Program-made: the position numbers and the translations under genes
Shown: one piece after another, positions 14,401 through 25,176 of the stretch
How the letters are laid out: every line of letters starts with the position of its first letter
How positions within the stretch are numbered: position 1 is the stretch's first letter
Notes under the pieces: model-generated
The model's database searches: none
What the model was told of the DNA's origin: nothing
Seen by the model: the letters and a program-made list of their open reading frames with translations, nothing else
Assembly (NCBI GenBank): GCA_947179485.1
Contig: OX359246.1
Location: forward strand, 45,549,632 to 45,613,631
Direction of reading: 5' to 3'
DNA: 64,000 bases
Source of the DNA: Allacma fusca
Lineage: Eukaryota; Arthropoda; Collembola; Symphypleona; Sminthuridae

Positions 14401-17400
14401 TTTTCAATTTATTTTTACTCCCATCTATTAAAAAAAATGTATATATTAGTAGTAGTGTGACTGGGGATGTGTTGGTATTATAATAGCGTAGCATTAGTAT
14501 GTATACCCATATTAATAACACTTTTTTTTGGTGGCGGTGTATGTATATAAATGTACATGTTTCATTTATTTTGCAACTTGTTACCATATGTTCGCCTTTT
14601 TATTCAGTATATATATACTCAAACATATATAGCCATGATTTACGGTAATTATGATTTTTCTCTTTACCATATTATACACTTTACTTTAATAGTAGATTAC
14701 ATTGACATGATTAGTCACTATATATACTCACATTTTATGAATATAAATTTGTGCTACTCGCTAACAATAAAATTGCTAATACCTTGACTAATTCGGATTT
14801 TATTTTATAGATTATTTTATTTGCGACTTCTCTCTTTTACTTTGATGCTATTTCTCTCTTTAAAGTTTTTGTGGATTTTTTTTTTAGTTTTTTTCCTCAA
14901 ATGCTGAAAGCTATAGTTAGTTCCTGTAGATTTTTCCTTCGGCATTTGATTACATGCATGTTTCCTTGTTTTGAAATATTTTTATGTGTATATTTGTGTT
15001 TGCAACTGCACGGAGCTGTGCAAAATTTTTGTGCATTTGAAAGTATAATGCTATGGGTGGTTTTTTTTAAATATTTTTGACAATTTTATATGGATCGTAA
15101 GTTTGCTGGATCCATTTTGATTATTTTATTTTTTGCTATTTACTTTATTTACCCTTATTGTTTCTCATTTATGATTTATTTGCTGAAAATATTATGGTTT
15201 GTATTTAATTTGATGGAACATATATATTTGTTGAAGGAAAATTATTAGTCAATTTGTTTTGATTAGAAAGACACGAGTGTTGCATGTAATTTCGAAACTT
15301 CTCTGCGTAATTTATATAGCTACTGCTCCTACTTCTTCTTCTTCGACCCTCCGGCGTCCAGATGGATGTCAGATTGACGAGTTTAAATGCGAAAGAGCAA
15401 ATCAATGTATTCCGAAAGATCAGAAGTGTGACGGTGAGGTGGATTGTTTAGACGCATCCGATGAAATTGGTTGTCCAGGCGAAAGTAATTCTATCTCTAT
15501 CAGAAGAGTTCGACATGTTAGGGGTAACCAACAAAATAACTCACATTTTGGGAAAGTCCTAGCATAATATTGGGGCTCTTCAAAATTTGTAGGAATTTTC
15601 TCTTTTTATTTTGCTTTGTTTTTTTAAGTTCCTTTACTTAACACATATTGTGTGTCTTTTTGAGTGTTTATTTGCGAATTTTGCTTTCAAAATTGTGTAA
15701 CTCCCGAAAAAAAAAAGATTTCTGATATATTCCTACAAATTTATGTTGTAAATATTAACGCGAGGATCTCCAAATCATCTTAAGACTTTCTCTCTCTTTT
15801 ACTAAACACTTTACAAAAACTTGTGAATAATTTTTTTCTCATCTGAATGTGTCTATATAATCTATTATTTAATCTTTCAAATAAATTTCTATTATTTGTG
15901 TACAAATTTGTTTTCGGCTTTTTTTGTGTGAGTTTCTTCTGGCGTTCGAGTACATGATGTAATATTGTACATAAGTTGATTTCTCTTGAGAAATGTGCCG
16001 TTTGTCGTTGTGCAAGTGTAGCAAACGTTTTATTCTAATCTTCATATCCTTTTAACGTGATATTGTGGCTGCTATAATTATTTATTTCGCGCATGCCTCC
16101 TCATTCATTCTCACTCTCATTCTTACAACACTTGATTTACACGAGAAATTACCATACTTTGTAGATATTTTGTGTGATCCCAAGGAAATGTCCCAGGAGA
16201 TGTTTAAATCTAGTCATCATCTACTTTTTAAATGTTGCTGTGTTCATATCTGACTTGACATCTTCAATCTTTGTGTTGTTCAAGGAATTTTTTGTTGTTT
16301 GTGGGGTTATTATATGTTCATTTGTATGTGTTTTGTAAAGGAACGTGTTGCTAAAAGAAATGTAGTTTTGGTTTCGGATAGTAACTTGAAGGTATTCGTA
16401 CAGGAATTGAAACAATAGCGGTTAGAATCACTCCCAATCGGGATTTGTATCGAGTCGGGGAGGACGTGGAAGTCCGATGCGATGTAACGGGAGATGTACT
16501 GCCGATTCAAGTTCGGTGGTCTAAGGTGAGAGGTGGCCTGCCTAGGAATGTCCAGGCTCTTGGCAATATTTTGAGGGTGAACAATGTTGAGCCTGAAAAT
16601 GGCGGCGTGTACCGATGCACCGTTACTACTCGAACGGGCAAGTTCGAGGAAGACTATGCTTTGACTATCCAAGGTTAGTAAATGTCGAAAACCATATATG
16701 ACCTGGTCGCTGAGATGATGATCCATGAAATATATGCATGTATGCGTTTCTTAATTTTTCGGCCTTTTTGGTTTAATATATGTTGTGTTGGGAAAGTAGC
16801 AAATCCAGACCGAATCCAAAATTCAGCCCCTATTGAGACAAAAATGGCACCGTATGGTTCAACAGTAACCATGGATTGCAGGACGGACTTGGATCTACCA
16901 GTGGAATACACTTGGCACAAGCAAGGAGGAATTGTACCAACAGCGGCTATGATTCAAGGACCGACAGTGACCATTCCCGACGTCAGCCCCGAAGATGCGG
17001 GAACGTACATTTGTTCCGTATCTAATCAGGTAACTTCCGTGGACATTCCCACAGTGCTGGTTGTGACCGGGGTCGTTCCCCATTTCGCACAGGCTCCCCA
17101 GTCTTACATGGCACTTCCGACTCTACCCGATGCATACTTGAAGTTCGACATTGAGGTGTCCTTCAAGCCTGAAGATAAGAATGGTGAATTTTTACATATT
17201 TTGATAATTTGTTAAATTAACCTTACAAGTAAGTTAGATGTGTTGTCAAAATCTAGAACTTTACCAAATATTTAATTAATTTGACTGATGTTTTCCAATG
17301 CGTCTAATTTTTATAGAGAAAATTAACGTTTAAATATAACTTAGAAACCTAGGCGTTTGCCAACTGCAAAGTTTAAAACAATGATTTATTATGGTATTAA

Positions 17401-20400
17401 TGCAAAGACACTTTTAAAACAGGCATGCTTCTTTACAACGGCCAGCATCGTGATGGTAGCGGTGACTTTGTGTCATTTGGACTGTCCAACGGTATTCCGG
17501 AATTCCGCTTCGACGTTGGATCCGGCCCAGCCGTAATCCGCGGAGATCGTCCAGTTGATATTGGTCGGTGGTCAACTGTGAAATTAACACGTGACAGAAC
17601 AGAAGGAACAATGGTCATAAACGAGCAGGGTCCATTCTTTGGAAGTATCAAAGGTAATTTCCATGGTTTGGATCTCATCGAACCCCTTTACATCGGAGGA
17701 GTGCCCAACTTTGGATCCATTCATCGACTCGCAGGTCAAACAAAAGGTTTCACAGGTTGCATCAGTGAGTTAGTCATAGGTGGGAAGAAGCAGCAACTCT
17801 TACGAGATTCTCAAACCAGCCGAGGTGTTCAGACTTGTGACACATGCAATTTGAACACTTGCAAGAACGGTGGTATCTGCCAAGAAGGGCTGACACATCG
17901 GGGCTACAGCTGTATATGTCCACCAGGTTACTCTGGTGAGGAATGCGAAACCCCGGGTCAAGCATGCTACCCTGGAGCTTGTGGAATCGGGAAATGTGTG
18001 AATGTTCCTGGAGGCTTCGATTGTTACTGTCCTTTCGGGAAGACCGGTGTCCGATGTGAAAGGGATGTGATCATAATTGAGCCCTCGTTTAGTGGAGATT
18101 CTTACCTGGCCTACCCCACCCCTGTGGCTTTAAAATCCATGAAAATGGCTATGAAGATTAAACCTGAAACAGATGCGGATGGTTTGCTTATGTACTGCTC
18201 CCAAACTGAAGAAGGCAATGGAGATTACACTGCTTTGGCCATAAGGGATAAGTACGTTGAATTCCAGTACGACACGGGAAGTGGTCCCGCTGTAATTCGT
18301 AGCAAGAGACAGGTTAGGCCGGGTGAGTGGCTGACGATTTCCTTTGAGAGACATTTGCAAGAAGGAAAACTACAGATTGAAGGGGATGTTAGCGAGGGGA
18401 AGAGTCCAGGAACTACTAGAGGATTGAATTTGAAGACGCCAATGTACTTGGGTGGTTATGACAAGCAACGACTTCAACTCAATTCCAATTTGAGAGTTAG
18501 CAAGGGCTTTGCTGGTTGTGTTGCAGAGGTACGTAATTAGCTAGTTTATGGGATTTTGAGTAGTTGTCGATGATGTTACTGGTGCCATAATTTCTCGGGA
18601 CAAGTACAAATCGTTAGGTAAATTCTAAAAAGTACATTTTCATTTGCGAACCCATTTAAAAATCATAGGTTATGAAAAGAAAATGATAATTTTTAGAATT
18701 TAGCCAACGAAATTCAAGATTGATACATTATATTATGTGGAATGGTGTTGAGCGAGGCTTAAAGTGCTGATTGATTTTCCATTTTATTGAAATTAAACTT
18801 TTGTATTTGAAATTTTATATAGCTTGCAGTATCCGGAATGGAATTAGACCTTGTAAACTCCGTCCTAGAGGGAGCCAATGTGGAGAACTGTGGAGGTTCA
18901 GTCCATGAGTGTTCAGGTTCGAATCCGTGCCAAAATAATGGCAAGTGTCGTAGCAACTCAACCCATGAGCAATACTGCGAATGTCCGTATAGCTACAGTG
19001 GACACCACTGTGAAGTCCATGATACTTGCTCCAGTAGGCCATGCAAAAATGGAGGCATTTGTCATGCTATGGAGGATACGTACAAGTGTGCCTGCCTTAT
19101 GGGATTCCATGGAAAGGACTGCCAAGAAAGTAAGTTAGGATACAAAGTTTTCCATGAATGGTCATTAAAATCTTTCCCGATATTTTGGTTTGTTGGAACA
19201 TGTTCCAGTAATTTAATTTTTTTTTTTCACCAGAAGGAATAGTTTACATGTAGTATACGTATATCACAGTTGTGGTATTATCACAAATTGAAAATTTATT
19301 ATATTACAGAGCTGGATTTCACGGAATCTGTAGCATTCCGAGGGGAGGGCTATCTGGAACTAGATCGTTCTTTAATGCCCCACACTAGCCCCACGGAAGG
19401 GGAAATTATTACTTTAGAAATATCCACGACAACAGCTCACGGACTTATCATGTGGCATGGGCAGCCTCCCTCGGAGGTGGATCCAGATGACTACCTAGCC
19501 GTTGGACTTAATGAGGGGCGCGTGGAACTCCGGTTTGAGCTTGGTTCCGGAGAAGCTGTAGTAGAAACGAAGGAAAGAATTGATGATGGTAAAAAGCATA
19601 AGGTATGGAAATAAAATAATTCGTATACCTAGCTAAGTCCATTAAATGTATGGTATGATGAGTAAAATCAAGTGAAAGAATAAAATAATAATAATAGCCC
19701 CTTGTGGGCCTATTATTATTATTATTATAGTCCATTAATCCTACTATTTAGTAATAATGTATTCACTTGTATTTATTACATTGATTGAACATTCTAAACA
19801 ATTGATTGATACATTGTCGCTGGTTAGGTTGTCATTCGACTCCAAGGAGGATTTGGTAGTGTAGAGGTTGACGACGGTGAGCCAGTTTTCACCACCAGCC
19901 CTGGACTGTCACAAACCCTCAACACCCGTGGTAACATTTACATTGGTGGCCTACCTAACCCCATTAAGATGACCCATGGAAAGTATGGCGATGGCTTCAT
20001 TGGCTGCATCCACAGTCTACGAATTCAACTGGAAACCAATCCGTCTGATGAGCCAATCAATCTCAATGAGAATGCTATCTCTGCTGTAAACGTGGGACCA
20101 TGCACAACGTTAGTAAATTTTATTTTAAAGACACGTTTTGCGTACAAATCAATGGGACTAATGTGTTCAATTTGAGATTTACTGTATGTTGATGTGTGTT
20201 TTTGGAGTTTTGTGTGTGACCCATTTTTGACCGGAGATTATTATGGATTTGTGTTCATGCAGCGAATGGTGGCAAGCCCTGGTTTCCGATGAATCCAGTA
20301 GTGCTGCACCCTACCATGCGAGTGGACGCACTGCATCCTTCACCACTTTCTTACTGTGTGTACTCATCACGCTTTGCACAGCACACTTACTATTTCCGCT

Positions 20401-21404
20401 CGTCCTAACCTCTAACTCCGGTTTATAGAGCCAGTCTTTTTTGTACTTTCGTAAAGTTATATATCCTGTTGACAGCCATATTACGAAACACACAATACAG
20501 CCTTTTTTATATTTGTAAACGTATGAATATTACATGTACATAATATGTTCTACCACAACCTGTAAATAGTCAAGTTAACATCGTATTACCTCAAAAGGTA
20601 CTCTTTTTCGAAATACTCAAAAAGTTACTGTTTACGTCTTTCACGTATTTTTTTTCTTTTTTTTAAAGCCGAGTTGTTTCTATTTTTTTATAGTCACAAT
20701 ATAATCCACATACCGTTAACCCCTTTAGTTTTGCATGGAATTTAGCATGGACAGTTTGGTACATGCATTCAATTAACTGTGTTTGATTTTTGAAAAAAAA
20801 TCAGTACACTGACGTTGAAGTATCACCGGTTTTGTTTGTTTCTGGTTACGCAAATTCGTACGATATATAGCTATTATCTTAAGTTAACGTTGCATTAACG
20901 CACCGAAATACTAGTCTTGGTATCTCATAGATATATATGCATATTATAATTTATTTCTAGTTTCTTATGTTTGGCTCACTATTTTGCCATGAGATTTTTG
21001 CACCTAAATTTTTTATAGCCTGCATTGTTTAGATAAGAGAACATATTTTAACAATGAGTATCTCCTTATACAGACATGGCCACAGGAATGGTCACAGGAA
21101 TGGGCACCATGGAAATGGAAATGGTCATCATGGCAGTAGCAATGGGCACAATGGAAATGGCAACGGTCATCATGGTACTAGCAACGGTCACAGGAATGGA
21201 CACAATGGTTCCAGGAATGGGCACAATGGTCATAGGAATGGCAACGGAAACTCGCGAAACGGACATAGCACCCGAAATGGTAACGGTCATCATGGCACCG
21301 ATCATCACCATAATGTTGAGCAAGCCCGTCGTGGTTATCGACCACGCCCAGCTGACACTCCCATAGACTTTGAAGATGACAATGGTGAACTCAACCTGGC
21401 TTAA
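968..21404 (+). CDS. trol: Perlecan (basement-membrane HSPG core protein, trol/HSPG2 type), 5'-partial
   Basis: Large secreted heparan-sulfate proteoglycan core protein of basement membranes. Exons: 968-1090, 1295-1387, 1539-1712, 1815-1900, 2109-2429, 2662-2976, 3072-3271, 3447-3594, 3759-3898, 3975-4114, 4226-4296, 5140-5280, 5396-5880, 6031-6256, 6336-6521, 6685-6875, 6996-7125, 7211-7396, 7531-7794, 7907-8078, 8823-9119, 9767-9906, 10328-12038, 12491-12697, 13141-13310, 13658-14006, 15320-15484, 16404-16673, 16800-17183, 17423-18528, 18823-19129, 19310-19602, 19828-20108, then either 20263-20428 or 21074-21404. Every junction keeps frame with GT-AG ends. With all shared exons the visible product is 3211 or 3266 residues. 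Module order (LDLa, Ig, laminin IV/EGF, Ig array, LamG/EGF) matches perlecan domains II-V. The start lies outside the window. Two internal exons are phase 1-1 and could be skipped. Confidence 0.95.
4348..4369. repeat. AAT microsatellite
   Basis: Run of about seven AAT units inside the perlecan intron that follows exon 4226-4296. Confidence 0.9.
4642..4990. mobile_element. Non-autonomous hAT-type element (349 bp) in a perlecan intron
   Basis: The ends are an 11-bp inverted repeat, TAGGGCTTCTG on the left and CAGAAGCCCTA on the right. They are flanked by a perfect 8-bp target-site duplication TTTGTAAT at 4634-4641 and 4991-4998. The interior has no coding capacity but repeats GTCCCGAAA / TCGGGACA motifs several times near both ends, as hAT-type MITEs do. 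An 8-bp duplication is typical of hAT (also P and Mutator-like 8-9 bp) insertions. Perfect duplications suggest a fairly recent insertion. Confidence 0.85.
8823..9119 (+). CDS. trol: Perlecan cassette exon, possible alternative end at 9226
   Basis: A 297-nt phase 1-1 exon with acceptor CCCAG before 8823 and donor G|GTTGGG after 9119. It codes about 99 residues, with two Cys (EFRCSYES and RVICRIS) and Trp between them, which suggests a divergent Ig-like fold. Exon 7907-8078 also leaves in phase 1 and exon 9767-9906 also enters in phase 1, so the cassette can be included or skipped without a frame change. If the weak donor is not used, the frame runs on through a Gln/His-rich tail to a stop at 9224-9226. 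That would give a perlecan truncated after domain III, and an AATAAA lies near 9546. Confidence 0.65.
14088..14108. repeat. TA microsatellite
   Basis: Run of TA dinucleotides in the 1.3-kb perlecan intron 14007-15319, which is otherwise T-rich and without a recognised exon. Confidence 0.85.
15320..15484 (+). CDS. trol: Perlecan LDLa cassette exon inside the Ig array
   Basis: A 165-nt phase 1-1 exon (acceptor TATATAG, donor GAAA|GTAATT). It codes a Ser/Thr-rich linker and then a complete LDL-receptor class A module: six Cys, from CQIDEFKC through CIPKDQKC to [11 protein letters not shown]. Upstream exon 13658-14006 leaves in phase 1 and downstream exon 16404-16673 enters in phase 1, so a transcript lacking it stays in frame. 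LDLa modules are normally confined to domain II in perlecans I know, so this one sits far from its siblings. Confidence 0.8.
17050..20108 (+). other. trol: Perlecan domain V: three LamG and four EGF modules
   Basis: LamG1 starts at the end of exon 16800-17183 and ends in exon 17423-18528 ([14 protein letters not shown]). Two EGF modules follow ([13 protein letters not shown], then [11 protein letters not shown]), then LamG2 (KGFAGCVAE continuing into 18823). Two more EGF modules follow ([25 protein letters not shown]), then LamG3 in 19310-20108 ([13 protein letters not shown]). The LamG-EGF-EGF-LamG-EGF-EGF-LamG order is exactly that of perlecan endorepellin. The last shared exon ends in phase 2 after GPCT. 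Confidence 0.94.
19684..19729. repeat. AAT/ATT hairpin in LamG3 intron
   Basis: An (AAT)n run ending ATAGCCC is followed after a short loop by GGGCCTATT(ATT)n. The two halves pair as a near-perfect hairpin with one bulged base. It lies within the intron 19603-19827. Confidence 0.75.
20263..20428 (+). CDS. trol: Perlecan alternative last exon A: hydrophobic, membrane-anchor-like C-terminus
   Basis: The acceptor CATGCAG before 20263 supplies one base to the phase-2 donor at 20108. The frame then reads [21 protein letters not shown], a short linker (RTAS), and a hydrophobic run of about 23 residues beginning [13 protein letters not shown] and ending FPLVL. The last six residues are TSNSGL, then TAG at 20426-20428. 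Small-residue region, spacer and C-terminal hydrophobic stretch together look like a GPI-attachment signal; a transmembrane helix with a six-residue tail is the alternative. No canonical AATAAA is seen just downstream. Perlecan is normally fully secreted, so this end is unexpected. Confidence 0.7.
21074..21404 (+). CDS. trol: Perlecan alternative last exon B: His-Gly-Asn repeat tail
   Basis: The acceptor TTATACAG before 21074 also completes the phase-2 codon left at 20108. The exon codes 109 residues. The first 75 or so are almost only H, N, G, R and S in units such as [12 protein letters not shown] and GHNGSRN. They are followed by a non-repetitive acidic end ([19 protein letters not shown]) and TAA at 21402-21404, with AATAAA overlapping the stop. 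The DNA is a degenerate 6-12-bp minisatellite. The opposite strand is also open because of the repeat, but that frame is a shadow. The tail has no hydrophobic anchor, so this isoform should be soluble and could bind metal ions through His. Confidence 0.7.
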
Positions 21405-21412
21405 TAAATAAA
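21403..21412 (+). promoter_or_regulatory. Poly(A) signals overlapping the perlecan stop
   Basis: Two overlapping AATAAA hexamers (21403-21408 and 21407-21412) overlap or directly follow the TAA stop of last exon B, which implies a very short 3' UTR for that isoform. Confidence 0.7.
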
Positions 21413-24400
21413 TTGTTAATTATTACTACTATTTCAAAAGTGTATTCTCCGATAACGTTCTTTTTGTTGTTCAAGTTCCGCGTAGTGGTAACTATATAGT
21501 AATTATATGTATGGTGTGCGTGTGTTGTCCATATTAGTATGTTTATTACACTTGTGTATCCATGCCTGCAAATCAACAGAGAACATTAAACAGTCGGGCT
21601 AGCACACAAACATAATTAAGTTAACCAAGGTTTCCATATGGCTGGACACTTGGTGTCTATGCTGAATGTATTGTAATATTTAATATGTATGACACTTGTT
21701 TATAACAATAATGTTTTCAAGAGTTGTTATCAATTGGCGACTTCTAAGAAAAGCGCAAAGCGGAAGTATATTTGGGACTATGAAGTCATCTATATGTGTC
21801 TATACGTTCATGATAATTAAAAAGTTTCATAAGACTTGTCTTATTTGTAATTACTTATATGTAAAACGTATGTAATTATTGTACAGTGTTTATTTTCGGG
21901 AAGAAGATGAGCTTTACAAACATAATTACACTGATTATGTGAATTCGTGCCAATACTTATATAGGTGGTTTATATTACTTGTGGAAGGTAAACACTACCT
22001 ACCAAAATTACGGATATATTTACTCTATTTTGAATTCTATTGAGATTAGGTCGGGTCCTCTGTTCTTGCAACTTGATAAAACTTAACATTTTAATGTATT
22101 ACTTACATTACACTATATTTGATACGTCTATTAAGGTTGCAAACTTTTCAAAATAATTCAATTGGAGCTGCATTTGCTATGTTATCATTGAAGGTTGCGG
22201 CAGTAACGAGCAGTAGTTTCTAAGCATGTATGTTCGTCTCCATTAAATTTTGTACCTGCGTTGATTAAGAAATGTTAATGTCAAACCTATGTCTTATCGT
22301 TGTTCTAATCGATAATTCCATATGTAAAATGTGTCAGGCTAACTTAATTTCAGGTTTTCACGCAATTTTGTTAATTTTTGTAGTCACAAGAGCACTGATC
22401 CAGTTATTCACTGTGGTCCACCTACTGACCTATCGAACAGACATTAAGAGCTTATTTTTCTTGGGTGTATAAATTAATTTTGTACTTTAATCTTGTTGCT
22501 ACACAATTCTGCTCTCAAGTTTACTCGAAATAACAGTTTATTCGTTAGCCTGTTGGAATTAATTAGCTTATCATTACTGATATTCAGTGTTTAGTTGTAT
22601 ACTAATGGTAGTCTGCAATGTAAAAATTTGTGGTTCAAGATGAATTGTATGTTTTTATAGTTCATTTGGTTCCCTAGTCTTGACTTTTGCTTTGAAGATT
22701 TTTTTTCGGGTGTGATCGTAAAGGAAATTAAAAATGTTGTGCCAATGTAGAAAAATGATGGCTTACATGTATTGTCAGTGTATGTAATTTCATTGGTGGT
22801 TGTAGATCTTCAACTACAAATCATCAATAGAGCTTTGAGTGTCTTCTTCTGCAGTAGCGCTTTGAATATTGGTAATTAATAAGAAGGGTGTATAAATTAT
22901 TAACGTGGTTTATTGAATAATATGAGTTTTACTAAAAGTTTTAATGGAAGTATAGTAGTAGAATTTATAGTAGTTATGGATAATGGCACAATTTATAGTA
23001 ATGACTTTTGATGAATGCCTCGGAGTTATTAATGCTGGAGTGACAATAAGCCTAAATTGATGGATTTGTGTATCCATAGTAATAAAAGATAATTTTTGTA
23101 GTTTCTAAACTGCTCACATAAAATGCGATTCCTGCGAGAAGCTATGTTACTATATCCTCGAAGGTAATCTGTACCGCAGGTTCATTGCCTAAACTTTCTA
23201 GAGAAACTGCTGTTGAGCAAGTATAGCCTAGCCTTTGGCGATATGTGTATGCATTATGAAAGTGTAAACATTTTGGTTTCCTTGAAATCCAATATTGCCA
23301 TGTATTACTGTGCATAAAAATAGATAAATATAGTTATTGGCCGAGTATTTGTAAAAAAAAATATTTTGTTCTAATGCTACAAGGAGTGCTATTAAAAGAT
23401 GTGTAAGTAAAGCGTGAAGCAAGCTGAATTAATTTCCGTGCTTATAAAATAAATGAAAACAAGGTGCAACTAAATCAGAGGACTCGGTTAGAATGCCATC
23501 AGCCATGATATTTGAAGGAAAGCTACTTATTAAATATGTCGTGGTTATATTAATATAATTTAACTGTATGTAATTTTAATAAGCAGCTGTATAAAACTGT
23601 ACATACAGAAAATACGTTAAATTTTACGACAAAGTATTAAAAATAAAATATAAGAGCCAATATACAGGCCTGTAATTAAGAAACTATAAATACTGTACTT
23701 TAGGAACTATTAAATGTGTAATCACATATTTCTCTTTGGAAATCAACAGCTATTTAAAGAAATATTTATAAGGTGTAATCATCTGTGGTGTTGTCAGGAT
23801 TGAAATGTTCTACTGAAAATGTAATTAAGCTTGGTTTGATAGTTATATGACATAGTAATATGGAAAAACACGACAATTATTTCTCCAACTGTGCCTTAAA
23901 TGTTGAAACAATTGTAGGAATAACAATATTCTTCATAGGGTAATGATGTTATGATTACTTTTATTACTACATACAATTTACACATTATTAGGACCTTTAT
24001 ATTCAGGGAGGGAAACTCTACATAACTAATGTTTCTGTTCAGTTAATTTTAACTAATACTAAACTGCCATACCTTATTTTGCTGCCAATTTTAATTTCAT
24101 CTGAAACTGATCTAAGTTTATTAATTTGGTCATTTTATTTTTTCCCAAGGTGCTATACAAAGTCTCAAGGATTTTCCTTTACGTTTTAAACGTATCTGGT
24201 ATTGTGTTGTTCATATATTAATGTGAAACTACCAAAGTTTGGTATTAAGTTCGTGGTTAAGAACTGGAGTGAAATTTATCCTATTGTGGCTACTTGAATA
24301 CGTACAGAATGCTATAGAAATTAACTTGTAATTACTATGTATTCATACTGTAATAATTATTACTCTCGAGTATGAATTCGTGCACTATATAGTTATTTCT

Positions 24401-25176
24401 ACTTAAAACGTTCTTAAAATAATAATATGTCTATGGGATAGAAATTGTTGATTCAACCTAAAATATTACAGATTAATGTATTATATTATGAATGATCGGG
24501 TCAGTCTTGAGTTTTGAGAGTGAAGTTGGAACTTTAGAAAAAAGTGTTTGAATGTGGTTCGAGATACGGCGAGTGAACTTGCGGATATGAAGGAGCAATA
24601 ATAAAATTCTGATATATGAATGTGTACTTAAAATGAGAGTATATGTAAAGATTTACCGAGAGATCCTGTAAAAAAAATCTTCTGTATCGAGACGAAATAT
24701 AAAATGCAATTTCTACCCTAAACTCGTATATTCTCATTTGACGCAACTTTTACATTATACACTTCTTGGCTGCATTTGTCACTTTGAAAATCAATTCATA
24801 TGATGTTGTCCTATATCGCATATGTATGTATCTATATTACCGAAAACCCCGCTAACATATGGAGTGACTCAAGATAAAATTTGTAATAGGGGACATTGCA
24901 GACAGATACCAACACATTACGGATGACCCCAGATGGAAGGTCAGGCCGTGAAGCGAGAAATCTTGGATGACCCATTCTTGTTAGTTTATCGTATTGAGTT
25001 TGATGATCATTATTTATTCGTTTCGAATTGCAGCACTGCATCAAAGATTCCAAAGAAAGTCGCAGTTTGCTTACATTCCTTCAATCACAAGAGTATTCTC
25101 AATTATTATTATAGCATTTGACAATACATTAATTTACGACTGGAAGACAACAGATTCAGGAGACCCTGTTCTAAAA
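21413..25176. other. Intergenic, AT-rich
   Basis: 3.8 kb between perlecan and the PXMP2-like gene. I see no open frame with a recognisable domain, no RNA gene and no clear transposon ends. It may include long 3' UTR variants of perlecan and the 5' UTR of the next gene (about 24.9-25.17 kb). Confidence 0.6.

Larger units (their letters stand above)
9767..17183 (+). other. trol: Perlecan domain IV: about eleven Ig repeats
   Basis: Exons 9767-9906, 10328-12038, 12491-12697, 13141-13310, 13658-14006, 16404-16673 and 16800-17183 encode Ig modules recognised by Cys, then Trp, then Y-x-C. Closing motifs include TYLCSV, EYFCSA, IYLCTA, VYVCTV, QYICTA, SYSCVA, RYLCTG, RYACLA, RYICET, VYRCTV and TYICSV. 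Exon 10328-12038 (1711 nt) alone carries about six. Linkers are Pro-rich. The LDLa cassette at 15320-15484 interrupts the array before the last two Ig modules. The last Ig exon already contains the start of LamG1 ([14 protein letters not shown]). Confidence 0.92.

Noticed and set aside
18918-18933. GGTTCGAATCC, a tRNA B-box-like sequence
   Set aside because: It lies inside the EGF-coding perlecan exon (SGSNPC), and no A box or clover-leaf surrounds it.
21066-21323. Open minus-strand frame opposite the His-Gly-Asn exon
   Set aside because: It exists only because the repeat lacks stops in several frames. It codes a monotonous Ile/Val/Met/Thr string with no splice or domain support.
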